Source: Coffea arabica | Lineage: Eukaryota; Streptophyta; Magnoliopsida; Gentianales; Rubiaceae | Length of the DNA stretch: 64,000 nt | NCBI RefSeq assembly: GCF_036785885.1 | Contig: NC_092312.1 | Coordinates: forward strand, 16,200,001 to 16,264,000 | Direction: 5' to 3' | Part shown: positions 52,054-64,000 of the stretch, piece after piece | Layout: the number at the start of each line of letters is the position of its first letter | Position numbering within the stretch: the first letter of the stretch is position 1 | Translations under genes and position numbers: made by a program | The notes under the pieces: generated by a model | Told to the model about the DNA's origin: nothing | The model's input: only the letters and a program-made list of their open reading frames with translations | The model's database searches: none

Positions 52054-53941
52054 TTCAGGACAGCTGAACTGTTTGTCACTCTGATCTTTAGTGGAGGTTT
52101 TGAGAATGATCTTTGTTTTTATTTAGGGGGGCTTCACTCGAAGGAGAATTCCTTTGAGGTCAAGAACTTGGCTAGAGCCAGTGGATTCAAGACACGGCAA
52201 ACATGAATTATTGGGACCATATTGAAGCTGGAAGAAATACAGAGAGGATAACAGGACAAGTGTGATGTGGTAGAGAAACACAGAGAGTAAAATAAATGTG
52301 TGTTGCTTTTTATGGCCCTTGAATGAAATTATTGTGGTAATAATTATAATGGTTTCTCCACACTTGGCCTTCGGAGTTGGGAGTGGTTGTCACTTTGAAG
52401 ACAAAAAATATCATTGTGGTAGTGCGGTATTTATAGGAACACAAAAAATAGATTCTTTGTTCCTTCTTTTTTTTTTTATTGTTCAATTATTATCATTTTC
52501 CCCCTTTATTGCTACTTTTACTATGGGGTATATCTTGCAGAAAGTCTAGCACAATAATTAAACGGCCACCGTTAGGAAAAAAAAAAAAAAATTAAACGGC
52601 CACGACTGGCTAACTGGTAGCTTTAGTTGGGTGGAGATTTTTTTTCTAGAAATGAATATTTGAATCAATTCTTGAGTTGATTCTAGCAGCTGGCTAAGGG
52701 TTTAATTAGGATTTTAAATATCTGCGTTGCTTGCATCTATTATCTATTTTGGATAAGAAAGTTGAAGCATTTAGTTCAAGCAGAGAGACAGGTAACCAAT
52801 GTCTGATATGGAGACAAGCATCGGATTATGCTCATGGGGAAAAAGACATTGCCATGCGCCAAAGATACTTATCCCACGAAGGCAAACAAAAAAAAAAAAA
52901 AAAGAATATAGTTAGTAAATGCGGATGTGTGTAATACGATATATTATATGATACTTTTTTATTTAAACTATGATTAAAAGTTCGGCATGAAGTATGTGTT
53001 CGGCAAAATTATGCATATAAATTTGTAAGTGAATAGTATGAATATATTTGAAAGTTACCATGGTCTTCAAAGACTATACTACATTTATACTAATTTTAAA
53101 CTTGTCTTTTGGTATGAGACGTAAAGTACATTAAATTTTTATCACCTCATTATTTAAATATGCATAAATATACGATTATTCTTATATATGTCACTTTTAT
53201 TTTTTGTATATAACTTATAAGTATGTCATTATCCTTACTCAAAAAATTTAAAAAAAAAATCAAGTAAAATATGTTAAAAGTTCACTGCCTGCTATATACG
53301 GTTAATTGAAATGCATGAATATTTTTTTACAGTATTTTTGAAACGTATAAAATATGAAAGTTTTTCTGAACGATATGCATGAAAGTGTACTGTATACAAG
53401 CATTGACTGGCCAGGATACTAAATTTAGGACTTCTCTTTGAAAACGTGTATTCTTTTTCTTTTTTCTTTTTTTTTTGCCACGTCAATGTTATTCACCATT
53501 TCATTCAACTCGAAAAATATAATTTTGGAGGACGTAATGTAAATATAATTTTGGGTGATTTTTAATTATCACCTGCTAAGCAAAGTAATCTCAGCCAAAG
53601 ACAATTTTAGCTAATTAATGAAAATCTGACGCAACTCCTTGAGAAACCCGCAATTATTATTATAAGGAGCTAATTACTGTAATGTTGCTACAATTTACAG
53701 TTAATGAAATGACAATTTGAGGTTGACATGTTCGCTACGCGTTTCCACGTGTTAATCCGATACCCAAGTGTTGCCATTGCATTGGAGCTGAATGTTGATC
53801 ACCTCCTTGCTTACGAGCTAAGAAACGGACACGTGGCAGCTGCTTTCGCTTCACGAAGTCTACTTTCCGCCTTTGGGCTTATGAAGAAGGACTTTGAGTT
53901 GAGCCCACCACGCACAATTTCAGTTAGCTGGTAGTCCTCCT
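52054..53941. other. Intergenic, promoter side of the DUF4408 gene
   Basis: No gene recognised. There are homopolymer A/T runs near 52468-52479, 52577-52591 and 52888-52904. Confidence 0.4.
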
Positions 53942-54268
53942 GTGAAGTTCTGTAGGTCCTCCTTAAGTTGTGTGGGACTCTTTTTGGTATGTTTTGAGTG
54001 TATTTTAACTTTTTTTTTATTAAATATCTATTGTCAAAAACAAAAACAAAAAACTTTTGCGAGGTCTTGTGAGAGTGTGTTTTTGAAAAAAAAGAATGAG
54101 TGCTCCCCTTAGGAGTTGTCGCATATCGAAGCTTAGTATGGGTAAGTAGCAAGACTTAAGAGGGATGGTGAAGTTCTGTGGGTTCCCTCTTAAGTTGAGT
54201 GAGACTCTCTTTAGTGTGCCCTGAGTGTAGTTTAGTTTTTCCCCTGTTAAATGCATATTGTCGAAAAA
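53942..54268. repeat. Direct repeat pair of ~100 bp
   Basis: Copy one (about 53942-54038) and copy two (about 54169-54268) share GTGAAGTTCTGT, then CTTAAGTTG, GGGACTCT/GAGACTCT, TGAGTGTA and ATTGTC in the same order. They are about 70-75% alike by eye, so the duplication is old. They may be parts of one repeat family. Confidence 0.55.
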
Positions 54269-54333
54269 AGGTAGTCCACCTGTGCTGCGAGCGTGACTGC
54301 GTGAGGGAGAGACTTTAAAAAATCTCCATTTGT

Positions 54334-54949
54334 CTAAGATTCTTTAATTTCATTTCTTATTATTTTTATTAAGAGGGATGTTATGTATTGGCGAGACGAA
54401 ATAAATCTCGAGAGTCCACGGGGACGCCAAACCTCTCTCCTCATCGCCTTAAGACTTGATGATAAAGCTTTAATAAAAAGGAGGAGGCAGCCCACAGTTG
54501 AGCTAAAACTGCTTGAGCTTCTAGTTTCCGTTTCCTTTTGGATCAACGGAGCTTTTAAAACCCTTTTTGAATATGAGAAAGCTCTGCCGCTTGACTTGCA
54601 TTTGCCTTGGAGTCCCATTATTTTCATATATTGTTCTTTCGGTGAAGCAGAAGCACTTGTTTTTCTTCCTTTCCGTCTCAAAACGATCTCTAGTTCCGTA
54701 AGGCCAATTATTAAAACACTTGAGAAAGAAGTAGAGTCACTTGCGTGCAAAACACCTGCTCTTGCTCTTGGTAGGCAACTGCTTAGAGCAATTTTTTTTT
54801 TCTTTTTTTTTTTTTGGGAAAGCATCTTCAACAATTTTCTCCTACGCCTTGACATCTTTCTTCCTCGTGTCATTCTTCTTCTTATATCTCTACATATCAA
54901 AGGAGAAGCACTTGAGTTGGTAGGCAGGATTAGCGTGATGATGCACTAA
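54334..54949. other. Region open on both strands, no family recognised
   Basis: A 188-codon frame runs on each strand (plus 54383-54949, minus 54334-54900) across a T-rich run near 54790-54813. Neither translation shows a domain I know. The composition resembles old coding sequence more than the surrounding AT-rich DNA does, so a decayed gene or transposon piece is possible. Confidence 0.3.
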
Positions 54950-55515
54950 CAGTAATAAATGAAACTCAAAGAGTACAAAGTAATATTCAAGGATTAAGTC
55001 TTGAGAAAAGCAATAACGAAATGGTCTCTATAGCCGTCACTCTTCCACCAAGATTACGATGGAAGGGTAACCTCCAAACTTTTCTCCTAACAGCCGATGA
55101 TACCGCCTCAGTTGACAGCTACCCAAATACAAATTAACATGGGGTTTCAGTCTTATTCAACTGTACTTTTTATTTGGTGAGTACAATATGGATAATACCT
55201 TACATAATCTCAGTGCACAAGAAGATAACTACTAAACACCTTATGCTGTTAACTGGTTACATAATCTTAGGACCGGTTTGATAACCCATTTCAGCACTTA
55301 AATTTAATGGATTCAGATCTTAATATATTCAGACCGTTTGATAACCAAAAATTGAACATCTGAGTAAATTAAGCTATTCACTTATCACTGAATGTGATGT
55401 GCGTTCAAATGTATTAGATTTTAATATTTAACAATTCAATAACTTAATAGATTCAGACTTCAATTTTATCAAATGCATCCTTAGCGTATAATACACTATT
55501 TGATTTAAATACATG

Positions 55516-55550
<35 letters not shown>

Positions 55551-57290
55551 AAAGTTCAAATTCAAATTTTATCATATGTATCCAGATGTACTAGTGTATA
55601 TATTGACAGTGTATCAAAGAATATATTGACCGTGGTTAATTGTTTTGTTTTTTTTTTCCAATTGTATTTTGCTGTCCTTGATCGCAGAATCTGTTACACC
55701 ACTGAAAGGCGGGTATGATTGTGTAAAGCACGAATCCAAGTAGGTGATTAAAGAAGTGGGTCCAGTGGGCAGGAAAAATTAGTGAATTATTGGGCTCTGT
55801 GGCAGGCGGCCCTTTCATTCCAAATGAGCCAGATCTCTGGGCTCCATTATGGTGGCCAGTCTAAATTATCCGAAAGTGGTTAGTTAATTAGATCCAAAAG
55901 TGGGAGACAAGCGCCTTTTTGAAGCAGCAACCACTTGTTCAATTATTATACCACCCCACCCCACCCCCCAAATTGCTTCAGGTCGATTCAGAATATCAAT
56001 AATTATACAATGTTGCTTCTAAATCCAGAGTTGATGAAAAGTAAATCAATCTTTTCATTGATCTTAATGCATCTTTTTGATTCTAAAAGGCTACACAGAA
56101 GGATAAGGATGCACTCATTAACCTCAAATCTAGTTGGCTTTTGTTTATAAAGAAATAACCTCGTATGGTTGAGTTTGTTATTCTTCGGTTAATGGAAGAT
56201 TAACACAGTCTAAGCCTTTTCTTTATATCGGCCGGTACCGAAGCTTTGTTTGAGGAGTGGTGGATGATTCGATGACACGACGGAGCTGATTAGATGGATT
56301 TGTTATACTTCAAAGATTGAATGACAAAAAGGGGATTCCACATTGAAAAATAGACCCGTATGCCCCCATCTCCATGAGGCGTATAGATGCTCTTCGCCTC
56401 ATCTTTGTGCACGCGGTACAACCACGGCAAGGGGAAGCCAAAGATCCCCCGCCCCCTCCCTCTCTTTTGGCGAAGTCGTCTTTTCCTTGTGGAATAACAG
56501 TAGCAATAGTTTAAGCATATCACCGTTAATTTATCACACGCAAAAGTCCTCGTACCTGTGAACCGACTTTCCCATGTAACTCCTAATGAAACTGAGAAAC
56601 ACAGATGTTGATAGGATCCGCTTTTGCTGGTACTGATGGTAGTTTAATTTCGAGTCTTGCAAGATTATTGCCAATGGGCTTGATGAGAGAAGGGCAATGA
56701 CAATGAGTGCAGACACTTGTGATGGCAACCAACGAACTGTCTTTGGTTCATATTTCGAAATGTGAGAGATTATGAATCGAATTATATAAAATTTTATTTG
56801 ACAATTTTGTTCTTAAAAAATAATCACGTACAAGGCACGTGGTGGATTCTAACCAAAATTTAGTCGGAAGCTTAGGTAGGGATCAAATTTGATCAATGTG
56901 AATTTGTAAATGACATAAAATTACAGTTTTAAAAGTGAGTGATGAAAAAAGTCATCTTATAAACGTCTTTTATTCATATTCTGAAATCGAAACAATAAAT
57001 GAGAGAACTCATTTTAGTTTGGAGGAGTCATTGAATTCATTTTATTAAAGTGTCAAACAGTTTGAAGCCCAAATTATAAGTGGGAAAGGAGAGCGAGCAA
57101 AATCTAAAAATTTCATTCCAAATGATTCATGAATTGGTCAACCAAACATCTGGTATGGGTATCGTTACCTTTGATACCCGTTTATTATGCCCTTTATATC
57201 CATTTACCAAACACTCCCTCAGAAATTCAACGAGTGGCCTTCGAATTTGGAGGGAAAAAAGAAGCGCAAGGGTTCGGCCTAATGAATTCA
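54950..57290. other. Intergenic
   Basis: Contains the MITE-like repeat at 55266-55484 and a TA run at about 55519-55545. A GC-richer patch at 56340-56470 carries no recognisable gene. Confidence 0.4.
55266..55484. repeat. MITE-like repeat with GGTTTGATAA ends
   Basis: Left end CTTAGGACCGGTTTGATAAC; inverted right end CTAAGGATGCATTTGATAAA. Inside, 'taatagattcaga' words recur (TTAATGGATTCAGATCTTAA and TTAATAGATTCAGACTTCAA). This pattern is common for short plant hAT-like repeats. No clean target duplication was seen. Confidence 0.5.
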
Positions 57291-57292
57291 TG

Positions 57293-59050
<1,758 letters not shown>

Positions 59051-62000
59051 ACAAGATTGCTCCTTCAACTTGCTTAGGAAGAGTTGAAATGTTTTTGGTT
59101 ATGTTAGACTTGTGTCTGTCTTTGAAATAGTTCTATTCTTGTCTTCTATTAAATGCTGTGAGACGTATCTATTGTCCTACTTGAAGGATGTGATCACAAT
59201 TTTAAGTTTGATACTGAATTTTTTTCTCAGGTTCATGGTTTATACCATTCTGTAGTTTATCATTGTTACTCTTTTGTTGACTCGGTTCCCATGGCTGGGT
59301 GGATGTCTTTGAAGTATTCAATCTTTGTCATGATGCAGTTTACAAGCCACAAAACCTGTTCCTGGGGTGTGTGTGATGTAATGCTACCTCTTCCTAGTTG
59401 AGGCATGTGTTCCTGGTATTTTGGTTTCTAGAAAGATAATTCTCGATTTGTGCAACAGAAATGGTACATGGAACTGGTGATTGGTGGGCGTTCGGCTGAA
59501 ATTTGCATCGCTGGGTGATGGTTGTAGTTGGAACTACGGGTAATAATTTCAGAAGCCTCCTTTAAGTTTAATGGCAGTTGCACTGGCTCTCCTCAAGGTT
59601 TCAAGAATTTCAGAAACCTCTCTTAGAACACGGTCATGTTTTGAAATTCGGACTGGGTAGTGATTTTGTGGGGGTTAGGGAGATCAGGGTTGGATTCATT
59701 GAATAATGGGGATGTTTGTTATAAATATATTTAATTTCATAGTCATAAATGATTAAGTAAAATTAAAAACAGCTGGAATTGCAGTAGTGAAAAATTGAAA
59801 CCGAAATTGAAGGTATCAAAATCACAACAGAGCCGGTTTCAATTCTACTACACTCCTATAAATATGGGAACTGCTCTCTCTCCGCTATAAAGGATGACTC
59901 CTTTTTTTGAAGGATAAAATGGAAAAATATTATTATTATGGGCGGTCTTCCTATTTATCAAACCGAGGCTGATCACAAATATCAATGCATTATTGAGGCG
60001 GGGACTTACCGCCTGTACACTGTACAGTGACGTGAGGTTCTTCCATTTGAACCGTCCACAAGGTTGCTGCATGCATGTGCAAGATCCAGTTTCGTTTACG
60101 AATCACGACTCGACTGCAAATTGCAAAGTGCTTCCAAAATTTTGTACAACAAACCGAAGGAAAAGATATCTGTAGTCACCACTTGATGGTACACCATACT
60201 AGTACTATTTAATTTCAGAATCCCACTATCTGATGTGAAACATACCAAGAATTGCCCTTGATATTAATTCCTGCTTAAATTTTGAACGATCCATGCCCTT
60301 TCAAGCGTTGCAGACAAAGATGGAAGTAATACCATACGGAATCCTCCAAAAGCAACGTGGGCTGTCCATTTCACGCACACCTAATATAGTTGAATTGCAT
60401 CTCAAGAGCACATATAGATATAGATAGTTAAATTGGAGGGTATGTCGTTCCTAAACGTTTGATTAAATTATAGGTTGGAGTAGAAGGATTCCTAAAAGTT
60501 CTCCGTCTGTCGAAAAAAATTAGGTCGGAGTAGAAATTCAAGTATGTTGTGACAGAAGCGAGTGCTGTAGGGCCAAAAAGGACGAACGATCCCCCATTTT
60601 CAAATGTTCCGTACAGCTTCCAGGAGAGGAGAGTAGAGACAAATGGCTGCCTGGCTGAGACGTTTCTAGACGGTCCTCCGTTGTGCTCTAGACAACCAAA
60701 CTAGTGCAGTCACACACAGAGCAGCACTAGTTGGAAGTTACACACACATACAGCAGCATTATTCTGCGTTTCTTTCCGTGGGAGAAAAAAAGAAAATTCT
60801 GAAGGGGCACTCAAATTATTATATTATATTAGTCATGTTGTTTGTTGTCTTTGATCTTCTACAGTCGTAGTCAGTAGATAGGGGCAACTATATATATATA
60901 TATATTTGTATGAAGATTAACGTCAAAACAACTATTGATTTGTCACGCTTCGAAAGTGCTGGAGAGCTGATGGGTTCAATTTGCAAATGGGCCAAGGTGA
61001 TAGCTCTCCGGCTCCTCAACCTCTACCGTCGAATACAGCTTATTGCTGGTTGACAAAAAATGGTTAGGGCCCTTTAGAAAAAGCAAGATATCTTTTTTTT
61101 TTTTTTTTTTTTTAAAGTGATTAGTGTAAAATACAAGAAGGATTTTGGTATATACCGAATGATAAAATGATGATTCAAGGAATGTTAGCCGCAAATGGTG
61201 ACCCCCCCACCCCACCCCACCCCACAATTTGAGCTCTGCACCATGCCATGCCGCCTCAAATCAGCAAATTCACAGTCCCCCTTTCGTTTCATGAATTCCA
61301 TTAGTCACCCGCTAAAGCAAAAACAACACAGTAAATCAGCAACATCTAGTGATGCAGACAAGTGTTCGGCCTGTATGGGAGTCCTGTTGGATTTTTGCTG
61401 AAGTACCCTAGGGAAGTGTGACTGTTGCAGAAACCAGATCAGCAGAAACAATACAGCCAATTGATCATCGTAATAATGCATCCAATAATCCCCTATTAAT
61501 TAATGGGTGTGACACAGAGAGAGAGTCATGGTCGTACATGTTATCACTATGATATTTGATTGCAATTATATATTTATATATATTATATTTTGTTTTCTGG
61601 GTGTGCTTGCTGGGGATATAAAAACCAAAGATTGCCAGATTTCTCGTGAAAGCTCACATGCCAGTGAAAGCCCACTAGCCAGCAGCCCTTCGATATCGCA
61701 ATTCAACAAACATTCACGCATTTCCTCCTCCTTGATCAGTCCTTCGGTTTTCAAACTCCTCCATCACCTCCCAATCAACTTTTATTTGTATTACTGCATA
61801 ACTAACGGCTTTTCGCTAGAATCTTGGCCACTAACTTCCAAGTACTGGGAATTCGGATTCTCGTAGTCGTTTGATCTTTTTTTTTTTCTTGATCAGGGAT
61901 TGGGCCAATTGTCTTGCTTTTGCACCTGATTTCCATGTAAGGCCCTTCATTAATGTGAAAGATTCATTTTTTTAGCTTTTCTCGTTGTAGACGCTCTATC

Positions 62001-62289
62001 CTTGCGGGAGTTATTAGTGGTAAGAGTATTATATTGGATAAGAAAAATGGTAACTTTGATTAAGGGTCACATTTGGCTGTCTCCACTCGTTAATTAGCAC
62101 ATAGTACTAGAATCTTTATGTGATTTATACTTTACTTGGTTACTTAGATTGCTTCTGTCACTTTACTGGGACTAGAGATAGCTCTCTTGCTTCTTCACCT
62201 GTGATCCTTCTTACTAATTTTTTCTTTTGGGTTCAATCGCAAGCTACTGATTCGAGTAATTCTGGGTTGGTTGTGGTAGTGAGACAAGC
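59051..62289. other. Intergenic; 3' flank of RPS25, then leader region of the AGPase gene
   Basis: No further protein gene recognised. A TA run lies at about 60888-60905 and a C/A-rich tract (CCCCACCCC words) at 61200-61227. The last several hundred bases probably hold the AGPase leader, perhaps with an intron ending AATCGCAAG near 62243. Confidence 0.45.
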
Positions 62290-63956
62290 ATGGTGATGGA
62301 TACTGGCTTTGCAACAATGAAAGCCACTGCCCACTTGGCAACAGTAAATGGAGAAAATGGAATTTGGGGGGAGAGGGTCAAAGGCAGCCTAAATGGCAAT
62401 TTTTGGGTTAATCAGTTGGCAAAAAGCTTAAAACTTGACTACGAAAAGAAACAGAAATTTAAACCTGGGGCTGCTTTCTCGGTCATCACCAGAGAAACTG
62501 GAAAAGAGACTCTGGTAAGTTCATTTTAGAGAATTTGTTTTTGGAGATTTTTGCTTGTTGATCCATCAGCCTTGAAGAATAAGTGAATAACTAGGTTCAA
62601 ATGGTTCTAGTAAACTTGGAAGCGCTGCATGATATGTTTTTTGATGTTACCACAGTTTCGTTGATGTGCTGTTATAATTTTCTTGATATGCCTGTTGGAT
62701 CTGTGATTCAGACCATAGAAGCACCACGTTTTGAGAGACGGAGGGCGGACCCTAAGAATGTGGCTGCTATCATACTAGGAGGAGGTGCTGGGACTCAACT
62801 TTTCCCTCTGACGAGCAGAACTGCAACTCCTGCTGTAAGATCATAATTCTGGTCTCTTGTGCCTGTTTAAGTATCTGGTTTTCTAGTTATTTGATAAAAA
62901 TAGATTTACCTTGCAATTTGTGTTATACTGTTCTTTTCAGAATGTATTAATTTTGTTATGTCACGTTGGTTTCAGGTCCCAGTTGGAGGATGCTATAGAC
63001 TTATAGACATTCCAATGAGTAACTGCATCAATAGTGGCATTAACAAGATTTTCGTGCTGACTCAATTCAACTCTGCTTCACTGAATCGTCATATCGCTCG
63101 AACCTATCATGGAAATGGTGTGAACTTTGGAGATGGATTTGTAGAGGTAGGAATCTGTTATTGTTGTATTCCTTTGTCATTTATTAAACTAAGTTCCAAT
63201 ATAGTAATTGAACTTTGATGCAATAATTGAAAAGAAACTAAGGCCTTGATAATTGAGGTACAAGAGAAGCTAGAGTGAAATAGGGACGGGACTCAAAACT
63301 CTCTGTAAGATAATTGTTTAGATCCGCTGAATTAGTATGCAGAAAGAAAGAAAAGGTTATACCTCTTCCTTCAAAACGTGTTTTTTTATATAGAACTTAA
63401 TGTGGAGTGGAGTATTTGGTAACTTTGTATCAAACAGGTTCTGGCAGCAACACAAACTTCAGGGGAAGCAGGAATGAAGTGGTTCCAAGGAACTGCAGAC
63501 GCTGTTCGCCAATTTCTATGGATGTTTGAGGTCAGTGCTTCTTTTTGCAGGTCCAGGATGCTATTTCACTTTGATCCATATAAGATCTAACTCAATAGTA
63601 TCTCAGCAAATCATCTACTCTGCTTTTATCGGCTTCATATTGTTATTAGTTTACATGGATATCTACTATTTTCTATCATAATTTTATAATACTAGAAATG
63701 CTTTTTCATTTACTTAAATTTAAATCTCATAGGATGCAAGGAACAAGGACATTGATAACATACTCATTTTGTCTGGAGATCAACTTTACCGGATGGACTA
63801 CATGGACTTTGTGCAGGTCTGTTCATCGTAAACTATTGTTTTTGGATACTTGTGTACCTAATATTTAAATGTGTCATTAATGCTTCAGATCCTTTGACAG
63901 AATCATGTTGATCGGAATGCTGATATCACACTTTCATGTGTCCCAGTTGGTGAGAG
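62290..63956 (+). CDS. ADP-glucose pyrophosphorylase large subunit, 5' part (cut by window end)
   Basis: Six exons seen: 62290-62514, 62712-62834, 62976-63146, 63438-63530, 63733-63816 and 63901-63956, about 250 residues; the gene continues past 64000. The enzyme makes ADP-glucose from glucose-1-phosphate and ATP, the committed step of starch synthesis in plastids. Residues 1-75 fit a transit peptide plus linker. The nucleotide-binding motif [20 protein letters not shown] (96-115) has Gln104 and Thr114 where catalytic small subunits have Arg and Lys, marking it as a regulatory large subunit. [33 protein letters not shown] and [11 protein letters not shown] follow. The exon before [13 protein letters not shown] uses the AG at 63899-63900; an earlier AG would bring a stop. 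The final donor at 63957 leaves a split codon. Confidence 0.94.
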
Positions 63957-64000
63957 GTCTGTTAGAAAGCTTTACTTGTCAATCAACAACTCGCTTTAAA

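Overview
The window is nuclear DNA of a flowering plant, almost certainly a eudicot. The genes are split by short GT-AG introns, the gaps are AT-rich and packed with small DNA transposons, and every recognisable protein is a plant family: an S1-group bZIP with its sucrose-control upstream ORF, CSLD, SFH lipid-transfer proteins, a plastid diaminopimelate decarboxylase and an AGPase large subunit. The genus cannot be fixed from the sequence alone.

Layout. 1-3.2 kb: a Stowaway-like MITE, then on the minus strand a bZIP11-type transcription factor with a long leader holding three upstream ORFs, one of which is the conserved sucrose-control peptide. 3.2-19 kb: no credible protein gene, but a dense graveyard of small elements (two Mutator-like elements with 9-bp target duplications, a large foldback, a tRNA-derived SINE, hAT-like and other MITEs, a 53-bp palindrome). 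19.5-29.3 kb: two SEC14-like (SFH, nodulin-tailed) phosphatidylinositol transfer proteins in tail-to-tail orientation with matching exon lengths. 29.3-34.3 kb: gene-free, with hAT-like elements. 34.3-38.8 kb: plastid diaminopimelate decarboxylase (last step of lysine synthesis). 41.1-44.7 kb: cellulose synthase-like D. 45.1-47.0 kb (minus): BCS1/ASD-type AAA-ATPase, tail-to-tail with CSLD. 47-51 kb: gene-free, with an hAT-like insertion flanked by a perfect 8-bp duplication. 51.3-52.1 kb (minus): DUF4408/DUF761 membrane protein. 57.7-59.1 kb: 40S ribosomal protein S25. 62.3 kb to the end: 5' part of an ADP-glucose pyrophosphorylase large subunit, cut by the window edge.

These are independent plant genes and not an operon. 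Some share themes. The bZIP (sucrose-repressed translation) and the AGPase large subunit (starch synthesis) both respond to sugar status. SFH and CSLD families both contain root-hair and tip-growth genes in Arabidopsis. I see no evidence that the neighbours are co-regulated. Coding exons were placed by hand from splice signals, reading-frame continuity and remembered family sequences; all complete gene models keep frame from ATG to stop. I found no wholly new system. The strongest items are the uORF arrangement, the inverted SFH pair with a GC-AG intron, and several transposons whose ends and target duplications can be read to the base.
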